A stretch of 64,000 bases of DNA from Chloroflexota bacterium (GCA_021783095.1 JAJXUG010000012.1:27493-91492), one strand, 5' to 3'. Positions 44,650 to 55,511 are shown, counted from the first letter of the stretch. Notes: a model not told the origin generated them from the letters alone. Numbers and translations: made by a program.

Positions 44650-45623
44650 CCGGCGCCGGCCCCCGCATCCGCGCCCCCGACCAGCGGCTCCGCTACCTCG
44701 TCCGCGAGGGCGAGCATGCCGTCCGGCGCGATCGACGCCGGCAGTCCGAGCACCACGTGGGTGGCTCCGGCGGCCACGAAGCGGCGGGCCGTGGCGAGGG
44801 CGGCCTTGCGCTGGGCCGGCGTGGCGCCGCACGCGAGCTGCGCCGCGAACGAGAAGCCAGAGGGGTCCCGGCGCTCCGCCTCGAAGGCGCGCAGGATGCG
44901 GTCACGCGCCTGGGCGAAGAACTCCACGTCGCCGGGCCGGTTCCCCGGCATCGGCCAGCCCGAGGCGTACTGCGCCATCAAGCGGAGGCCGCGCGGCTTG
45001 CCGACGCCGAGCCAGAGCAGCGGTCCGCCGGGCCGCACCGGGCCGGGCTCGTTGGTCGCCTCGTGGAGCGGGTAGAACGGATCGTCGAGGGTGACGCCGG
45101 GGCTCCGCCGCGCCTGGTCGGAGAACAGCGCGCGCAGGACGCGGAGCTGGCTCTCGAGCCGGTCGAAGCGCTCGGGCGGTGGCGGCAGCGGGATGCCGAA
45201 CGCATCGTGCTCGCCCTCGTGCCAGCCTGCACCGAGCCCCAAGATGAACCGACCGGCGGTGACGTTGTCGAGCACGGTCGCGGCCTTGGCGAGCAGCGCC
45301 GGGTGGCGGAACGTGGCGGACGCGACCGCGATCCCGATCCACTTGCCGCCGACGCGGTGGGCGAGCGCCGAGGCCAGCGTCAGCGCTTCGAAGGCCGGCC
45401 CCTGACGCTCTCGGGAGGCGTCGGAGAGGTGGTCCGACAGCCAGCAGGCCGAGACCACATGCTCCTCGCCCGCAGCCGTCCACGTCTCGTCGATGCGGTG
45501 CCAGTCGAGCTCCGTCTGCTCGGTCGCCGACAGGCGCACGCCCACCAGGCCGGGGCGGGCCGGCAGGGACGGGAACGGGGCGATGTTCCGGGGCGCGAGC
45601 CCGGGCGTCGGGTGCGATGGCAT
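44646..45623 (-). CDS. LLM-class flavin-dependent oxidoreductase
   Basis: This 325-residue protein is a luciferase-like TIM barrel using FMN or coenzyme F420. Conserved parts include WLSDHLSD, the strand GIAVASATFRHPALLAKAATVLD and GRFILGLGAGWHEGEHDAFG, typical of F420-type members. GGAGG lies five bases before the ATG at 45623. It forms an operon with the double-GNAT gene. No F420 biosynthesis gene is in the window, so the cofactor is uncertain. Confidence 0.83.
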   Translation of the reverse strand: MPSHPTPGLAPRNIAPFPSLPARPGLVGVRLSATEQTELDWHRIDETWTAAGEEHVVSACWLSDHLSDASRERQGPAFEALTLASALAHRVGGKWIGIAVASATFRHPALLAKAATVLDNVTAGRFILGLGAGWHEGEHDAFGIPLPPPPERFDRLESQLRVLRALFSDQARRSPGVTLDDPFYPLHEATNEPGPVRPGGPLLWLGVGKPRGLRLMAQYASGWPMPGNRPGDVEFFAQARDRILRAFEAERRDPSGFSFAAQLACGATPAQRKAALATARRFVAAGATHVVLGLPASIAPDGMLALADEVAEPLVGGADAGAGAG

Positions 45624-45677
45624 CTCGACCTCCGTTCCGCCCTGGCGCGGGCGCTCGCTTCGTTGGCCTCGCTGGCG

Positions 45678-47426
45678 TCAGCCGTTGGTCCGCGCATGGA
45701 GCGCCCGCTGGAGCGCCGCGCCGTTGGTGACGGCACCCTCCGAGGCGGACGACACGAGCGCGGCGTACTTGGCCATCGCGCCGATGGTGTACCGCGGGGC
45801 GGGCGGCGTCCAGCGGCTCCGGCGCTCGGCCAGGACCGCCTCGTCCACCTCGAGGTTGAGCTCCTTGCGGTCGACGTCGACCGAGATGGTGTCGCCCTCC
45901 TCGACGAGGGCGATCGGCCCGCCTACCGCCGCCTCGGGCGCCACGTGGCCGATCATCAGGCCGTGCGTGCCGCCGGAGAACCGGCCGTCGGTGAGCAGCA
46001 GGATGTCGCCTCCCAGGCCCTGGCCCTGGATCGCGGCCGTGACCGAGAGCATCTCCTGCATGCCCGGCCCGCCGACCGGGCCCTCGTAGCGGATGACCAC
46101 GACGTCGCCCTTGGCGATCTTGCGGTCGCGGACTGCGTCGTAGCAGGCGTTCTCGTTGTCGAACACGCGGGCCGGGCCGCGGTGCGCCTTGCGCTCGTGG
46201 CCGGCCAGCTTGACCACGCAGCCCTCGGGGGCGAGCGAGCCGCGCAGGATCGTCAGTCCGCCGAACGGCTTGATCGGCGTCTCGATGGGCTTGACGACCT
46301 GCTGGCCCTCCGTGGCCACGGCGTCCTCGGCGATCTTCGCGATGGTGCGCCCGTCCACGGTCTTCTCGTGGCCGTGGAGGAGGCCCTGCTTCTGCAGCTC
46401 CTTCATGACGACCGCGACGCCGCCGGCCCGGTACAGGTCGGCGGCGAGATAGCGGCCGCCGGGCCGCATGTCGGCGATCAGCGGGGTGCGGTCGGCGACG
46501 GCGGCGAACTCGTCGAGCGTCAGCGTCAGGCCGTACTCCGCGGCGATGGCGGGCAGGTGCAGGACCGCGTTGGTGGAGCCGCCGGTGGCCGCCACGGCCG
46601 CGATCGCGTTCTCGAGCGAGTTCTTGGTCACGATCGACGACGGCCGGATGTCGTGGTGGACCAGCGTCATGACGAGCTCGCCCGCACGGCGCGCCGCGGC
46701 GTCCTTCTCGGGCGCCTCCGCCGGGATGCCGTTGAGCCCGGCGGGGCTGAGGCCGAGGAATTCGAGGACCATCGACATCGTGTTGGCCGTGAACTGGCCG
46801 CCGCAGGCGCCGGCGCCCGGGCACGCGCCGTTCTCCGCCTCGTAGAGGTCCTCGAGGGTGATCGTGCCGGCCCGGTACGCGCCGATGGCCTCGAACACCG
46901 TGACGATGTCGGCGTCCTTGCCCTTGTAGGTGCCCGGCAGGATCGTGCCGTTGTAGAGGATGAGGCCCGGGATGTCGAGCCGGCCGAGCGCCATCGCGCC
47001 GGCCGGGATCGTCTTGTCGCAGCCCACCAGGACCACGAGGCCGTCGAACAGGTGGCCGCGGGTGACCAGCTCGATCGAGTCCGCGATCAGCTCGCGGCTG
47101 ATGAGGCTGGCCTTCATGCCCTCGGTGCCCATCGACACGCCGTCGCTGATGGCGATCGTGTTGAACTCCATCGGCGTGCCGCCGGCCGCCCGGATGCCCT
47201 CCTTGACGAACTCGGCCAGCCGCCGCTGGTTGAGGTTGCAGGGCATCGTCTCGATCCACGTCGTGGCGACGCCGATGATGGGCTGGGCGAGGTCGTCGTC
47301 CGAGAACCCGACGGCCTTGAGCATGGCCCGGGCGGCCGCGCGGTCAGGGCCGTCGGTGAGCGCGTGGCTGTGCCGCTTGCCGGGGTCGGCGGGACGGTCG
47401 TAGGGGAGTGGGCGATCGGCGCTCAT
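45678..47426 (-). CDS. ilvD: Dihydroxy-acid dehydratase
   Basis: This 582-residue Fe-S enzyme dehydrates 2,3-dihydroxy acids in valine, leucine and isoleucine synthesis. Cluster cysteines appear in GCDKTIPAG and [12 protein letters not shown] together with the early MPCNLNQ; the C-terminal [15 protein letters not shown] is the family signature with the catalytic serine. GAGGAC lies about five bases before the ATG at 47426. It lies apart from ilvBNC, on the opposite strand, 6 kb away, so it is transcribed separately and is not behind the attenuator. Confidence 0.95.
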   Translation of the reverse strand: MSADRPLPYDRPADPGKRHSHALTDGPDRAAARAMLKAVGFSDDDLAQPIIGVATTWIETMPCNLNQRRLAEFVKEGIRAAGGTPMEFNTIAISDGVSMGTEGMKASLISRELIADSIELVTRGHLFDGLVVLVGCDKTIPAGAMALGRLDIPGLILYNGTILPGTYKGKDADIVTVFEAIGAYRAGTITLEDLYEAENGACPGAGACGGQFTANTMSMVLEFLGLSPAGLNGIPAEAPEKDAAARRAGELVMTLVHHDIRPSSIVTKNSLENAIAAVAATGGSTNAVLHLPAIAAEYGLTLTLDEFAAVADRTPLIADMRPGGRYLAADLYRAGGVAVVMKELQKQGLLHGHEKTVDGRTIAKIAEDAVATEGQQVVKPIETPIKPFGGLTILRGSLAPEGCVVKLAGHERKAHRGPARVFDNENACYDAVRDRKIAKGDVVVIRYEGPVGGPGMQEMLSVTAAIQGQGLGGDILLLTDGRFSGGTHGLMIGHVAPEAAVGGPIALVEEGDTISVDVDRKELNLEVDEAVLAERRSRWTPPAPRYTIGAMAKYAALVSSASEGAVTNGAALQRALHARTNG

Positions 47427-47467
47427 GGTGTCCTCGCTGCGTGGGTCGGGCCGGCGCTGCTGGGGCC

Positions 47468-47473
47468 AAGTAT
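47468..47473 (-). promoter_or_regulatory. Candidate -10 element of ilvD
   Basis: On the minus strand CATACT lies 41 bases before the ilvD ATG, giving a leader of about 35 bases. Confidence 0.35.
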
Positions 47474-47524
47474 GCGCCGCGGCCCGTGGCGCGGGCCCCG
47501 GCCACCGGCCCCGAACGCGGCGAG

Positions 47525-48700
47525 TCAGTGGATGCAGGGCCCCAGGTCCACCGCGTTCACCCGCCCGATGGCCGGCTCCACGGCGGCGGCCACGGCCGTC
47601 GGCGTCAGCGCGTACCCGACCGACGGGGATTCGCGCGACTCGGCGAACACGATGCCGCCGATGCTTCCGTCCGGCAGGATCAGGGGGCCGCCCGAATCGC
47701 CCGGCCGGATGCTCGCGCGCAGCTCGATGATCACGCGGTCGGTGATCCCCGTGTTGTAGATGTCGCGCCCGGTCGCCGGGTACGAGCCGGTGACGCCGAC
47801 CGGGATGATGGTCATCGGCCCGCCGCCCGGGTACCCGATCGCCGCGCCCGTGACGCCCCGGTCCGGCACGGCCGACGCGAAGCGCAGCACCGGCCCCTGG
47901 AGGCTCGGCGCGCGGAGCAGCGCGATGTCGAGCCTGGGGTCGAAGGCCACGGCCGTCGCCTCGACGTCGCGCGAGCCAAGCTGCAGGTGGATCGTCTGGG
48001 CGCCCGCGACCACGTGGGCGTTCGTCACCGCGTAGCCGGGCGCGATGAGCTCGGCCGTGCCCGACACCTGCACCGAGCAGGCGAGGGCGACGACCCGGGC
48101 GGTGGACGCGGTGGCGGCCTCGGCGATCGAGCGCGCCTGGGCGGTGCCGGGCAGGTCCACGGGAGCGAGGGGCGGTGGCTCGAGGCCGACGAACACCGAC
48201 GGCAGGCCGGAGGCGTCCAGGGCCCCGGCGATCTGCCCCACGACCTGGGCGGGCGGCGGCAGGTGCGCGTTGATCACCGACATCGAGAACGAGTTCGCCG
48301 CGGTCCGGCCGATGGAGGAGAAGGGCCCCACGACGAGCAGGCCACCGGCGAGCCAGACGATCAGGACAGCCTGTGCCGCCCCCAGCGCGGCTCCGGCCAC
48401 GCGATCCAGCCCGGAGAGGACGCCGTCGCCCAGCCGCCCGACGACCGAGCGCCCGAGCGCGGACCCGAGGCCCTCGCCCACCAGCACGGCAGCGATGACG
48501 GCGCCGAGCACCACCAGGAGCCGCGGGAGCGGGTCGAGGCTGGCCGTCGCGCCGACGAGCCACGGGCCCCCGTTGAGCGCGAGGAGGAGGCCGCCGAGCG
48601 CTCCCGCGATGCCGCCGATCTGCGGCAGGGCGCCACTCCGGATGCCGCCGCCCACGGCGGCGACGAGGACCAGCGCGGCAACCAGGTCGAAAGCGTTCAC
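47525..48700 (-). CDS. MarP-like membrane serine protease
   Basis: This 391-residue protein has four N-terminal membrane segments (CvpA-like, about residues 1-125) followed by a periplasmic chymotrypsin-fold protease. The triad is visible: His in VTNAHVVAG, Asp in [11 protein letters not shown] and Ser in RPGDSGGPL. Cysteines in ACSVQV and the C-terminal PCIH may form a disulfide, as in mycobacterial MarP, which protects against acid and oxidative stress. The GTG at 48700 follows CATACT by six bases. Confidence 0.88.
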   Translation of the reverse strand: MNAFDLVAALVLVAAVGGGIRSGALPQIGGIAGALGGLLLALNGGPWLVGATASLDPLPRLLVVLGAVIAAVLVGEGLGSALGRSVVGRLGDGVLSGLDRVAGAALGAAQAVLIVWLAGGLLVVGPFSSIGRTAANSFSMSVINAHLPPPAQVVGQIAGALDASGLPSVFVGLEPPPLAPVDLPGTAQARSIAEAATASTARVVALACSVQVSGTAELIAPGYAVTNAHVVAGAQTIHLQLGSRDVEATAVAFDPRLDIALLRAPSLQGPVLRFASAVPDRGVTGAAIGYPGGGPMTIIPVGVTGSYPATGRDIYNTGITDRVIIELRASIRPGDSGGPLILPDGSIGGIVFAESRESPSVGYALTPTAVAAAVEPAIGRVNAVDLGPCIH

Positions 48701-48706
48701 ATGGCG

Positions 48707-48712
48707 AGTATG
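48707..48712 (-). promoter_or_regulatory. Leaderless -10 element of marP-like gene
   Basis: On the minus strand CATACT ends six bases before the GTG at 48700. Confidence 0.45.
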
Positions 48713-48766
48713 GACAAGGTTGGGGTGTCGTGCCGTTCCCGGGACGCCTTCGCGCCCTGGCCCGGA

Positions 48767-48988
48767 TCAGCCGCCGCCGGGGGTCTCGCCGGGAAGACTC
48801 GCGAGCGGCGGCAGGACCGGCAGCGGCGGGCTGCTCTCGGCGGGCGCCAGGCTTGCGGTGGGCAATGGCGGCGGGGCGAGGGACGCGGACTCGACGGGGG
48901 TTTCGAAACCGCCCGGACCTTGGGTGCAGGCGGCGAGCAGGAGCGCCGGCAGGAGGCCGGCGGCGACGCGGCCGGGACGAGGCGTCAT
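48767..48988 (-). CDS. Small Pro-rich lipoprotein
   Basis: This 73-residue protein has a short basic start, a hydrophobic stretch and the lipobox LLAAC (lipid Cys about residue 21), then only Pro, Ala, Ser, Leu and Glu repeats ([13 protein letters not shown]) with no folded domain visible. It would be an exported, lipid-anchored, probably disordered peptide. It lies 40 bases downstream of the zincin-like gene on the same strand. Function unknown. Confidence 0.5.
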   Translation of the reverse strand: MTPRPGRVAAGLLPALLLAACTQGPGGFETPVESASLAPPPLPTASLAPAESSPPLPVLPPLASLPGETPGGG

Positions 48989-49028
48989 GGGCGCCAGACG
49001 ACGGCGACCGCGCCTCGGTTCCCTCGCG

Positions 49029-49781
49029 TCAGGTCGGGTTCGGCCGGCGCAGCCAGCGCTCGCGCGTCAGGCCGCGCAGGCGGCTCGTCTCGCCCGACTT
49101 GGGCCCCACGGTGCCGGTCATGTAGTCGCGGTACCAGGGCCGCCAGGATCCGGTGCGCCGCTCGTGCTCCACATAGGTCTCCGCGCGGTCGGCGGCGTCC
49201 GCGCGGGTCGTTCGGCGGTCCGCCACGTCGTGCAGGTCCGGCAGGTCGTCAGCGCCCAGCCCCAGCCGGCGGTACACGGCCTCCACCTGGTGGAGCCACT
49301 CGTGGACGAAGCCGTGCGCCGGGTCCTCCATCGTCGCCCAGCCCGGCCACGGGTCCGACACGATCGCGGAGAAGCCGGCCCCGCCGAGCATCTCGACCGC
49401 GCCCCAGGTGTAGCCCCAGGCGCCGCGGAGCGCCGGGTCGCCGTCGGACGGGTAGAGGAGCATGACCGAGTCGCGGGGCGCCGCCAGGTGGGGCCCGACC
49501 AGGCTGGCGGACCCGCCCGGATCCGCCCACCAGCCGCCGCCGACCCTCGCCAGCCGTCCCAGCGGGCGGTCCGCGACCACAACCTCGACCTCCAGCGCCA
49601 CGTTGCCGTCGCTCCACGCGGCCACCACCTCGGGCAGCGAGCGGAGCATCGAGACGCAGGCGCCCGCCTCCCCGTCGGCCATCGCGCGCCGGTGGCGACC
49701 GCCGAGGAGGCCCGTCCGCGCATCGAGTGCCGGGGCGACCACGCCCAGGAGACGCCAGCGCGACTCGGGCATGGGCGTCAC
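49029..49781 (-). CDS. HExxH-containing hypothetical protein
   Basis: I do not recognise the family of this 250-residue protein. It contains HEWLHQVE at about residue 160, a good HExxH zinc-metallopeptidase motif, and a downstream ETYVEHER stretch that could supply the third ligand. There is no signal peptide or membrane helix. It lies 16 bases after the leuD stop, likely in one transcript with leuCD, and before a small lipoprotein gene. A peptidase activity is inference from the motif alone. The start is a GTG at 49781 or an ATG at 49772. Confidence 0.55.
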   Translation of the reverse strand: MTPMPESRWRLLGVVAPALDARTGLLGGRHRRAMADGEAGACVSMLRSLPEVVAAWSDGNVALEVEVVVADRPLGRLARVGGGWWADPGGSASLVGPHLAAPRDSVMLLYPSDGDPALRGAWGYTWGAVEMLGGAGFSAIVSDPWPGWATMEDPAHGFVHEWLHQVEAVYRRLGLGADDLPDLHDVADRRTTRADAADRAETYVEHERRTGSWRPWYRDYMTGTVGPKSGETSRLRGLTRERWLRRPNPT

Positions 49782-49797
49782 GGCGCCGACGCCAGCG

Positions 49798-50430
49798 TCA
49801 GCAGTCGAGCGTCGTCCCGAGCCGGGTGTCCACCGGGGACGGGTGGGCCGTCTCCCAGGCGCCGATCGCCACCTCCTGGGCCAGGACGTAGCCGATCTCG
49901 TCCTGGCCGGCGAGCAGCATCATCTTGGCGAACGGGTCGATCTCGAAGTCGAGCGTCGTGCCGTCGGGCAGCAGCACGCCCTGCTCCGCGAGGTCGATGC
50001 GGACCTCGCCGTCCGGGTTGGCCTCGGCCATCTCGAACAGCCGCTCCTGGGTCGCCTTGTCCACGACGATGGGCAGCACGCCGTTCTTGAGGCTGTTGCT
50101 GCGGAAGATGTCCGCGAAGCTGGTCGAGAAGACCGCCTGGATGCCCCACGCGCGCAGGGCCCACGGCGCGTGCTCGCGGGACGAGCCGCTGCCGAAGTTG
50201 TCGCCGGCGACGATGACCCTGGCGCCCGCGTGGCGCGGCTCGTCGATGACGAAGCCGGGCTCCTTGCGCGTGCCGTCCTCGTTGTAGCGCCAGTCGTGGA
50301 ACAGGGCGTCCGCGAGGCCGTCCTTGTTGGTGACCTTGAGGTAGCGGGCGGGGACGATCTGGTCGGTGTCCACGTTCTCGGCGCGGATGGGGACGATCTT
50401 GCTCGAGAACGAGCGGAACGGCTCGGCCAT
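49798..50430 (-). CDS. leuD: 3-isopropylmalate dehydratase small subunit
   Basis: This 210-residue subunit carries the swivelling domain of isopropylmalate isomerase. NVDTDQIVPARYLK is the N-terminal signature and GDNFGSGSSREHAPWAL the substrate-loop motif. The length is that of the longer LeuD form (about 200 residues). It follows leuC by two bases. It may equally serve the citramalate branch for isoleucine made by CimA. Confidence 0.95.
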   Translation of the reverse strand: MAEPFRSFSSKIVPIRAENVDTDQIVPARYLKVTNKDGLADALFHDWRYNEDGTRKEPGFVIDEPRHAGARVIVAGDNFGSGSSREHAPWALRAWGIQAVFSTSFADIFRSNSLKNGVLPIVVDKATQERLFEMAEANPDGEVRIDLAEQGVLLPDGTTLDFEIDPFAKMMLLAGQDEIGYVLAQEVAIGAWETAHPSPVDTRLGTTLDC

Positions 50431-50432
50431 GC

Positions 50433-51875
<1,443 letters not shown>

Positions 51876-51911
51876 GGTCCGGTCCTGTGGGTGCGTTGGG
51901 CGGGGCGCCCA

Positions 51912-51917
51912 AGGGTA
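51912..51917 (-). promoter_or_regulatory. Candidate -10 element of leuCD
   Basis: On the minus strand TACCCT lies 36 bases before the leuC ATG. No attenuator-like hairpin is seen in this leader, unlike the ilvB side. Confidence 0.4.
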
Positions 51918-51955
51918 CCGCGTCTGTGGGCGTCAACGACCCGGGGCCGTCTCGC

Positions 51956-52247
51956 TCGCGCCGTCCCGCCCGCCACCCCCGCCCGTGCCGCGTGGGCCCA
52001 GGCGGCGCGGGGTCATCGTCCCGGGAGCAGTCGCGCCGTCCCGCCCGCCACCTCCGCCCAGACCAGTGCCGGGCCGGGCCAAGGCGGCGCGGGGTCATCG
52101 TCCCGGGAGCAGTCGCGCCGTCCCGCCCGATACCTCCGCCCGTGCCGCGTGCCGGGCCGGGCCCAGGCGGCGCGGGGTCATCGTCCCGGGAGCAGTCGCG
52201 CCGTCCCGCCCGCCACCTCCGCCCAGACCAGTGCCGGGCCGGGCCAA
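51956..52247. repeat. 82-83-bp tandem repeat, 3.5 copies
   Basis: Full units lie at 52001-52082, 52083-52165 and 52166-52247, with a half unit at 51956-52000. Units 1 and 3 appear identical; unit 2 differs in the middle. Unit 3 contains the final 17 codons and stop of the XRE-type gene on the minus strand, so the array consists of copies of that gene's tail. Confidence 0.9.
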
Positions 52248-52909
52248 GGGAACTGGGGCGTCGCCAAGGCTGCGAGAGCGTCGTCGGGGTGGGCCGGGTA
52301 TGCGACGCGGAGCTGGCCGGTGAACTCGCTCGCGACGGCGCGCGTGGCGCGGGTGCGCCGGACGATGAGCAGGCGACTGATCTCGAGCTCGCCGCCCGCC
52401 CTCGGCCAGTCGCCCCAGCTCGGCATCGACTCAGCCTTCGCCGCGTGCCAGCGGATCAGCTGCTCCAGGCGCCGCAGCTCCGACTGGATCTCCGTGGCGA
52501 GGATGACGCGCGCCCGGGCGTCAAGGAGCGCCGCGTCGATCCAGCCGCGCGACGGCCTCCGGACTGCGACCTCCGTGTACGGGCGCCACCGTGCGTCCAG
52601 GATCCCGAGGAGCGCCTCCGTCATCGGCGCGCTCAGCCGATCCCGGATCGCCGGGCCGGTGTTCGGGTAGAGCTTGACGCTCAGATCCGCGCCGAGCACC
52701 GCCGCCAGCCGCTGGTACGTCTCGAGGGAGGGAGACTCGAGGCCCTCCTCGATCCTCCCCAGGAACGCCGCGTCAACATTGGCCGCGCGCGCCAGCCACG
52801 CTTTGCTGAGGCCGGCGTCCTCGCGGAAGTGTCGGATTTCCTCGCCCATCGCACGATGCCGAGCGACAACGCTGCGCCGGATCGCGGCGTCGAAGTTGCG
52901 GTTTGGCAT
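52178..52909 (-). CDS. XRE-type HTH protein with unknown C-terminal domain
   Basis: This 243-residue protein has an N-terminal XRE helix-turn-helix (about residues 18-75; GLSKAWLARAANVDAAFLGRI) and a C-terminal domain with GWIDAALLDARARVILATEI, which loosely resembles a PD-(D/E)xK nuclease-like core where the lysine would be Gln. It may be a repressor for its surroundings or a toxin-antitoxin-like DNA binder. The ATG at 52909 follows a TTCAAT by six bases. Its last codons lie inside a tandem array, so the C-terminus may vary between strains. Confidence 0.75.
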   Translation of the reverse strand: MPNRNFDAAIRRSVVARHRAMGEEIRHFREDAGLSKAWLARAANVDAAFLGRIEEGLESPSLETYQRLAAVLGADLSVKLYPNTGPAIRDRLSAPMTEALLGILDARWRPYTEVAVRRPSRGWIDAALLDARARVILATEIQSELRRLEQLIRWHAAKAESMPSWGDWPRAGGELEISRLLIVRRTRATRAVASEFTGQLRVAYPAHPDDALAALATPQFPWPGPALVWAEVAGGTARLLPGR

Positions 52910-52959
52910 GCGGGCATTGAATTGCTCGCCCCTTATCGCCGCCTCAACCGGGAGGCTCA

Positions 52960-53078
52960 GGACTGGCAGTCCAGACTTCCAACGGCCCTTCGCCGTCGGC
53001 TGGGGTGCCAGTCCAGCTGCAGACGTAACCGGCCGTCGACGAACGCCGATCCGGCCGCGATGTGGACCAGCAGTCCAG
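52960..53078. repeat. CAGTCCAG repeats upstream of XRE gene
   Basis: CAGTCCAG occurs at 52967, 53009 and 53071, the first inside a palindrome GGACTG-G-CAGTCC (52960-52972). They lie between the XRE start and the ilv promoter and might be operators for that regulator. The stretch 53110-53250 is extremely G+C-rich with tandem GCCGAGGCGCGCC-like repeats and no gene. Confidence 0.5.
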
Positions 53079-53258
53079 TCTCGAGCGCCCGGGTGCCGAA
53101 AGTCTGGAGTGCGAGTCTGGCCGTGGCGCGCCCCGGCCGCGGGGTGCGGCCGCGCCGTGGGGCGCGGACGCGCGCCCAGACGCGCCGCCGAGCCGCGCCG
53201 AGGCGCGCCGAGCCGTGCCGAGGCGCGCCCTGGCCGCGAAAGGTTGCGGTTGGGGTGG

Positions 53259-53288
53259 TTGCGCCCTTCCCGACCGTGCCAGTACACT
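53259..53288 (+). promoter_or_regulatory. Promoter of the ilvB operon
   Basis: TTGCGC (53259-53264) and TACACT (53283-53288) are separated by 18 bases, a plausible -35/-10 pair. Transcription would start near 53295, leaving a leader of about 350 bases with a coding region and a terminator hairpin. Confidence 0.5.
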
Positions 53289-53326
53289 CGCGCCACCCCC
53301 CGCATCGTGGGCGAGCAGGAGTTCAC

Positions 53327-53542
53327 GTGGGCTTGTTCGAGAACCGGGACCGCCGCGCTGTCGCCGTCGTCGTGACGACGGACGGCCGCCGCGTGCTCGT
53401 GCCCACTCGCGACCTCCAGCTCGGCGTATCCCCCCTCGACCTTATTCGCTCGCTCCTGCTTGGTCTTGAGGACCTTCTTGGCCTCCTCATTACCGGCTCC
53501 CGGCGGGAGAACGGAGGATCACGGAGGATCGGGCGCCGATAA
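53327..53542 (+). CDS. Leu/Ile-rich attenuator leader peptide
   Basis: AGGAG lies five bases before a GTG that opens a 71-residue frame ending 25 bases before a terminator hairpin and 103 bases before ilvB. Codons 37-56 contain ten Leu and two Ile in twenty, and five of the Leu codons are CTT and both Ile codons ATT, which are rare in this G+C-rich genome. Concentration of rare end-product codons ahead of a terminator is the hallmark of amino-acid attenuation, known from ilv/leu operons of enterobacteria and actinobacteria. At 71 residues it is longer than typical leaders, so a genuine small protein is the alternative. Confidence 0.65.
   Translation: MGLFENRDRRAVAVVVTTDGRRVLVPTRDLQLGVSPLDLIRSLLLGLEDLLGLLITGSRRENGGSRRIGRR
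53497..53509 (+). other. Hairpin after the Leu/Ile codons
   Basis: CTCCC-GGC-GGGAG lies directly after the Leu/Ile run and may be a pause or antitermination hairpin. Confidence 0.35.
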
Positions 53543-53567
53543 CGCCAGAGCCACCGAGAACCGAAGG

Positions 53568-53594
53568 GACCCTCGCCGGGTGGCGAGGGTCTTT
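53568..53594 (+). terminator. Intrinsic terminator before ilvB
   Basis: GACCCTCGCC and its exact complement GGCGAGGGTC (10 bp, 4-base loop) are followed by TTT. It lies inside the transcript, 52 bases before the ilvB start, as expected for an attenuator. Confidence 0.75.
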
Positions 53595-53645
53595 GCATGT
53601 CCGGGGCGGTCGCGGGACCGTGAGGACGGAAGGGACCGAACAGCG

Positions 53646-55511
53646 ATGACCGTGACGAGAGGCAAGCCGCCCGCTGGCGACTCCGCCAGCGCGACGTCGG
53701 AGCGTCGCAGCCACGTGCCCGGCGAGGGCACCGCCGCCGCGGCGGCGATCGACGAGGCGCGTCGCACCATGCTCCACGACGCTCGCGCCAGGAAGCGCAC
53801 GCGGATCGGGGCGGACGCGCTGATGGAGGCCCTCGCTCGCCAAGGTGTGGACACGCTGTTCAGCTACCCGGGCGGCGTCATCCTGCCGATCTACGACATC
53901 CTCGCGGACTACCCGGAGGTCCGGCACATCCTCGTCCGGCACGAGCAGGGCGGCGCCCACGCCGCCGACGGCTACGCCCGGGCCAGCGGCAAGGTCGGAG
54001 TGTGCATGGGCACCAGCGGCCCCGGTGCCACCAACCTTGTCACCGGCATCGGGACGGCGATGCTCGATTCGGTCCCGATGGTCGTGCTCACCGGCAACGT
54101 GGCCAGCCCGCTGCTGGGCAAGGACGCGTTCCAGGAGATCGACATCACCGGCATCACGCTGCCGATGACCAAGCACAACTACCTCGTGCGCAGCGCCGAC
54201 GACATCCCGCGGGTCGTCGCCGAGGCGTTCTACCTCGCCAGCCACGGTCGCCCCGGGCCCGTCCACGTTGACTTCACCAAGGACGCCCTCCAGGCCGAGA
54301 CGCGCGCCGAGCACCCGACCGAGGCCGAGGTCATCGCCGGCCTGCCGGGCTTCCGGCCGACCCTCGAGGGTCACCCCAAGCAGATCAAGACCGCCGCCCG
54401 GGAGATCGCCGAGGCCAAGCGGCCGCTGATCCTGGCCGGTCACGGCGTGCTCGTCGCGGACGCGTGGCGCGAGCTGCGCGCCTTCGCGGCGAAGACGCAG
54501 ATCCCCGTCGCCTGGTCGCTCCTGGGCGTCGGGATCATGGACGAGGACGACCCGCTCGCCTACGGCTACATGGGCATGCACGGCTGGAAGCACACCAACC
54601 GAGCCATCCAGTCGGCCGACCTGCTGATCGCCATCGGCATGCGCTTCGACGACCGCGTCACCGGCAGCGTGTCCACCTACGCGCCGTACGCCCGCATCAT
54701 CCACGTGGACATCGACCCGGCCGAGATCGGCAAGAACGTCGCGGTCGAGGTCCCGATCGTGGGCGACGCGAAGCGCGTCCTCGAGGCCCTGACCAAGGCC
54801 GTCCAGCCTGTGGAGCGCTCGGCCCGCGCCGAGTACCTGGACCAGCTCGCCGCGTGGCGCGCCGAGTCCGAGGCCTCCTCGTGGCACGGCTCCGGGCGCG
54901 AGGGCGTCCTGACGGCGGACTTCGTCGTGGGGCGGATCGGCGAGCTCACCGAGCACCAGGGCACGTACGTCGCCGACGTCGGCCAGAACCAGATGTGGAC
55001 GGCGCGCTACACCAAGTTCAAGCGCCCCAACAGCCACATCAGCTCGGGAGGCCTGGGCACGATGGGCTTTGGCGTGCCGGCCGCCATGGGCGCCGCGCTC
55101 GGCAACCCGGACGCGGAGACCTGGGCGATCGTCGGCGACGGCGGCTTCCAGATGACCAGCCAGGAGCTGATGACCCTGGCCGCCGACCGCATCCCGGTGA
55201 AGATCGCGGTCCTGGACAACAAGAAGCTGGGCATGATCCGCCAGTGGCAGGAGATCGTGTACGGCGGCAACTACCACAGCTCGCACCTGCCGGGCCCGGA
55301 CTTCTGCAAGCTGGCCGAGGCCTACGGGATCCCGTCCTGGAAGGCGACGACGCCCGAGCAGGCCGACGGGGCCATCCGCGCCGCGCAGGCCACCGACGGC
55401 CCCGCGCTCATCTGGTTCGAGATCGAGGAGGCGCAGAACGTCTTCCCGTTCATGACCGCCGGCAAGGGCCTGTCCGACCTGATCGAGAGCTGGGGAGGCC
55501 CCGAGGAATGA
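53646..55511 (+). CDS. ilvB: Acetolactate synthase, catalytic subunit
   Basis: This 621-residue ThDP/FAD enzyme makes acetolactate or acetohydroxybutyrate, the first common step of branched-chain amino acid synthesis. Features in order: an approximately 50-residue variable N-terminus, the ThDP-activating Glu in [26 protein letters not shown], a central FAD-binding region and the ThDP motif [12 protein letters not shown] followed by [14 protein letters not shown]. No strong ribosome binding site precedes the ATG at 53646. The last four bases overlap ilvN. It is the first enzyme gene behind the attenuator. Confidence 0.95.
   Translation: MTVTRGKPPAGDSASATSERRSHVPGEGTAAAAAIDEARRTMLHDARARKRTRIGADALMEALARQGVDTLFSYPGGVILPIYDILADYPEVRHILVRHEQGGAHAADGYARASGKVGVCMGTSGPGATNLVTGIGTAMLDSVPMVVLTGNVASPLLGKDAFQEIDITGITLPMTKHNYLVRSADDIPRVVAEAFYLASHGRPGPVHVDFTKDALQAETRAEHPTEAEVIAGLPGFRPTLEGHPKQIKTAAREIAEAKRPLILAGHGVLVADAWRELRAFAAKTQIPVAWSLLGVGIMDEDDPLAYGYMGMHGWKHTNRAIQSADLLIAIGMRFDDRVTGSVSTYAPYARIIHVDIDPAEIGKNVAVEVPIVGDAKRVLEALTKAVQPVERSARAEYLDQLAAWRAESEASSWHGSGREGVLTADFVVGRIGELTEHQGTYVADVGQNQMWTARYTKFKRPNSHISSGGLGTMGFGVPAAMGAALGNPDAETWAIVGDGGFQMTSQELMTLAADRIPVKIAVLDNKKLGMIRQWQEIVYGGNYHSSHLPGPDFCKLAEAYGIPSWKATTPEQADGAIRAAQATDGPALIWFEIEEAQNVFPFMTAGKGLSDLIESWGGPEE

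Noticed and set aside
44298..47759. Plus-strand open frame of over 1100 codons
   Set aside because: It is antisense to the GNAT, LLM and ilvD genes and is rich in Arg, Gly, Asp and His, as expected for a shadow frame in high-G+C DNA.
51956..52247. Possible CRISPR array
   Set aside because: Units are 82-83 bp, directly abutting, without unique spacers, and no cas genes are present; they derive from the neighbouring gene end.
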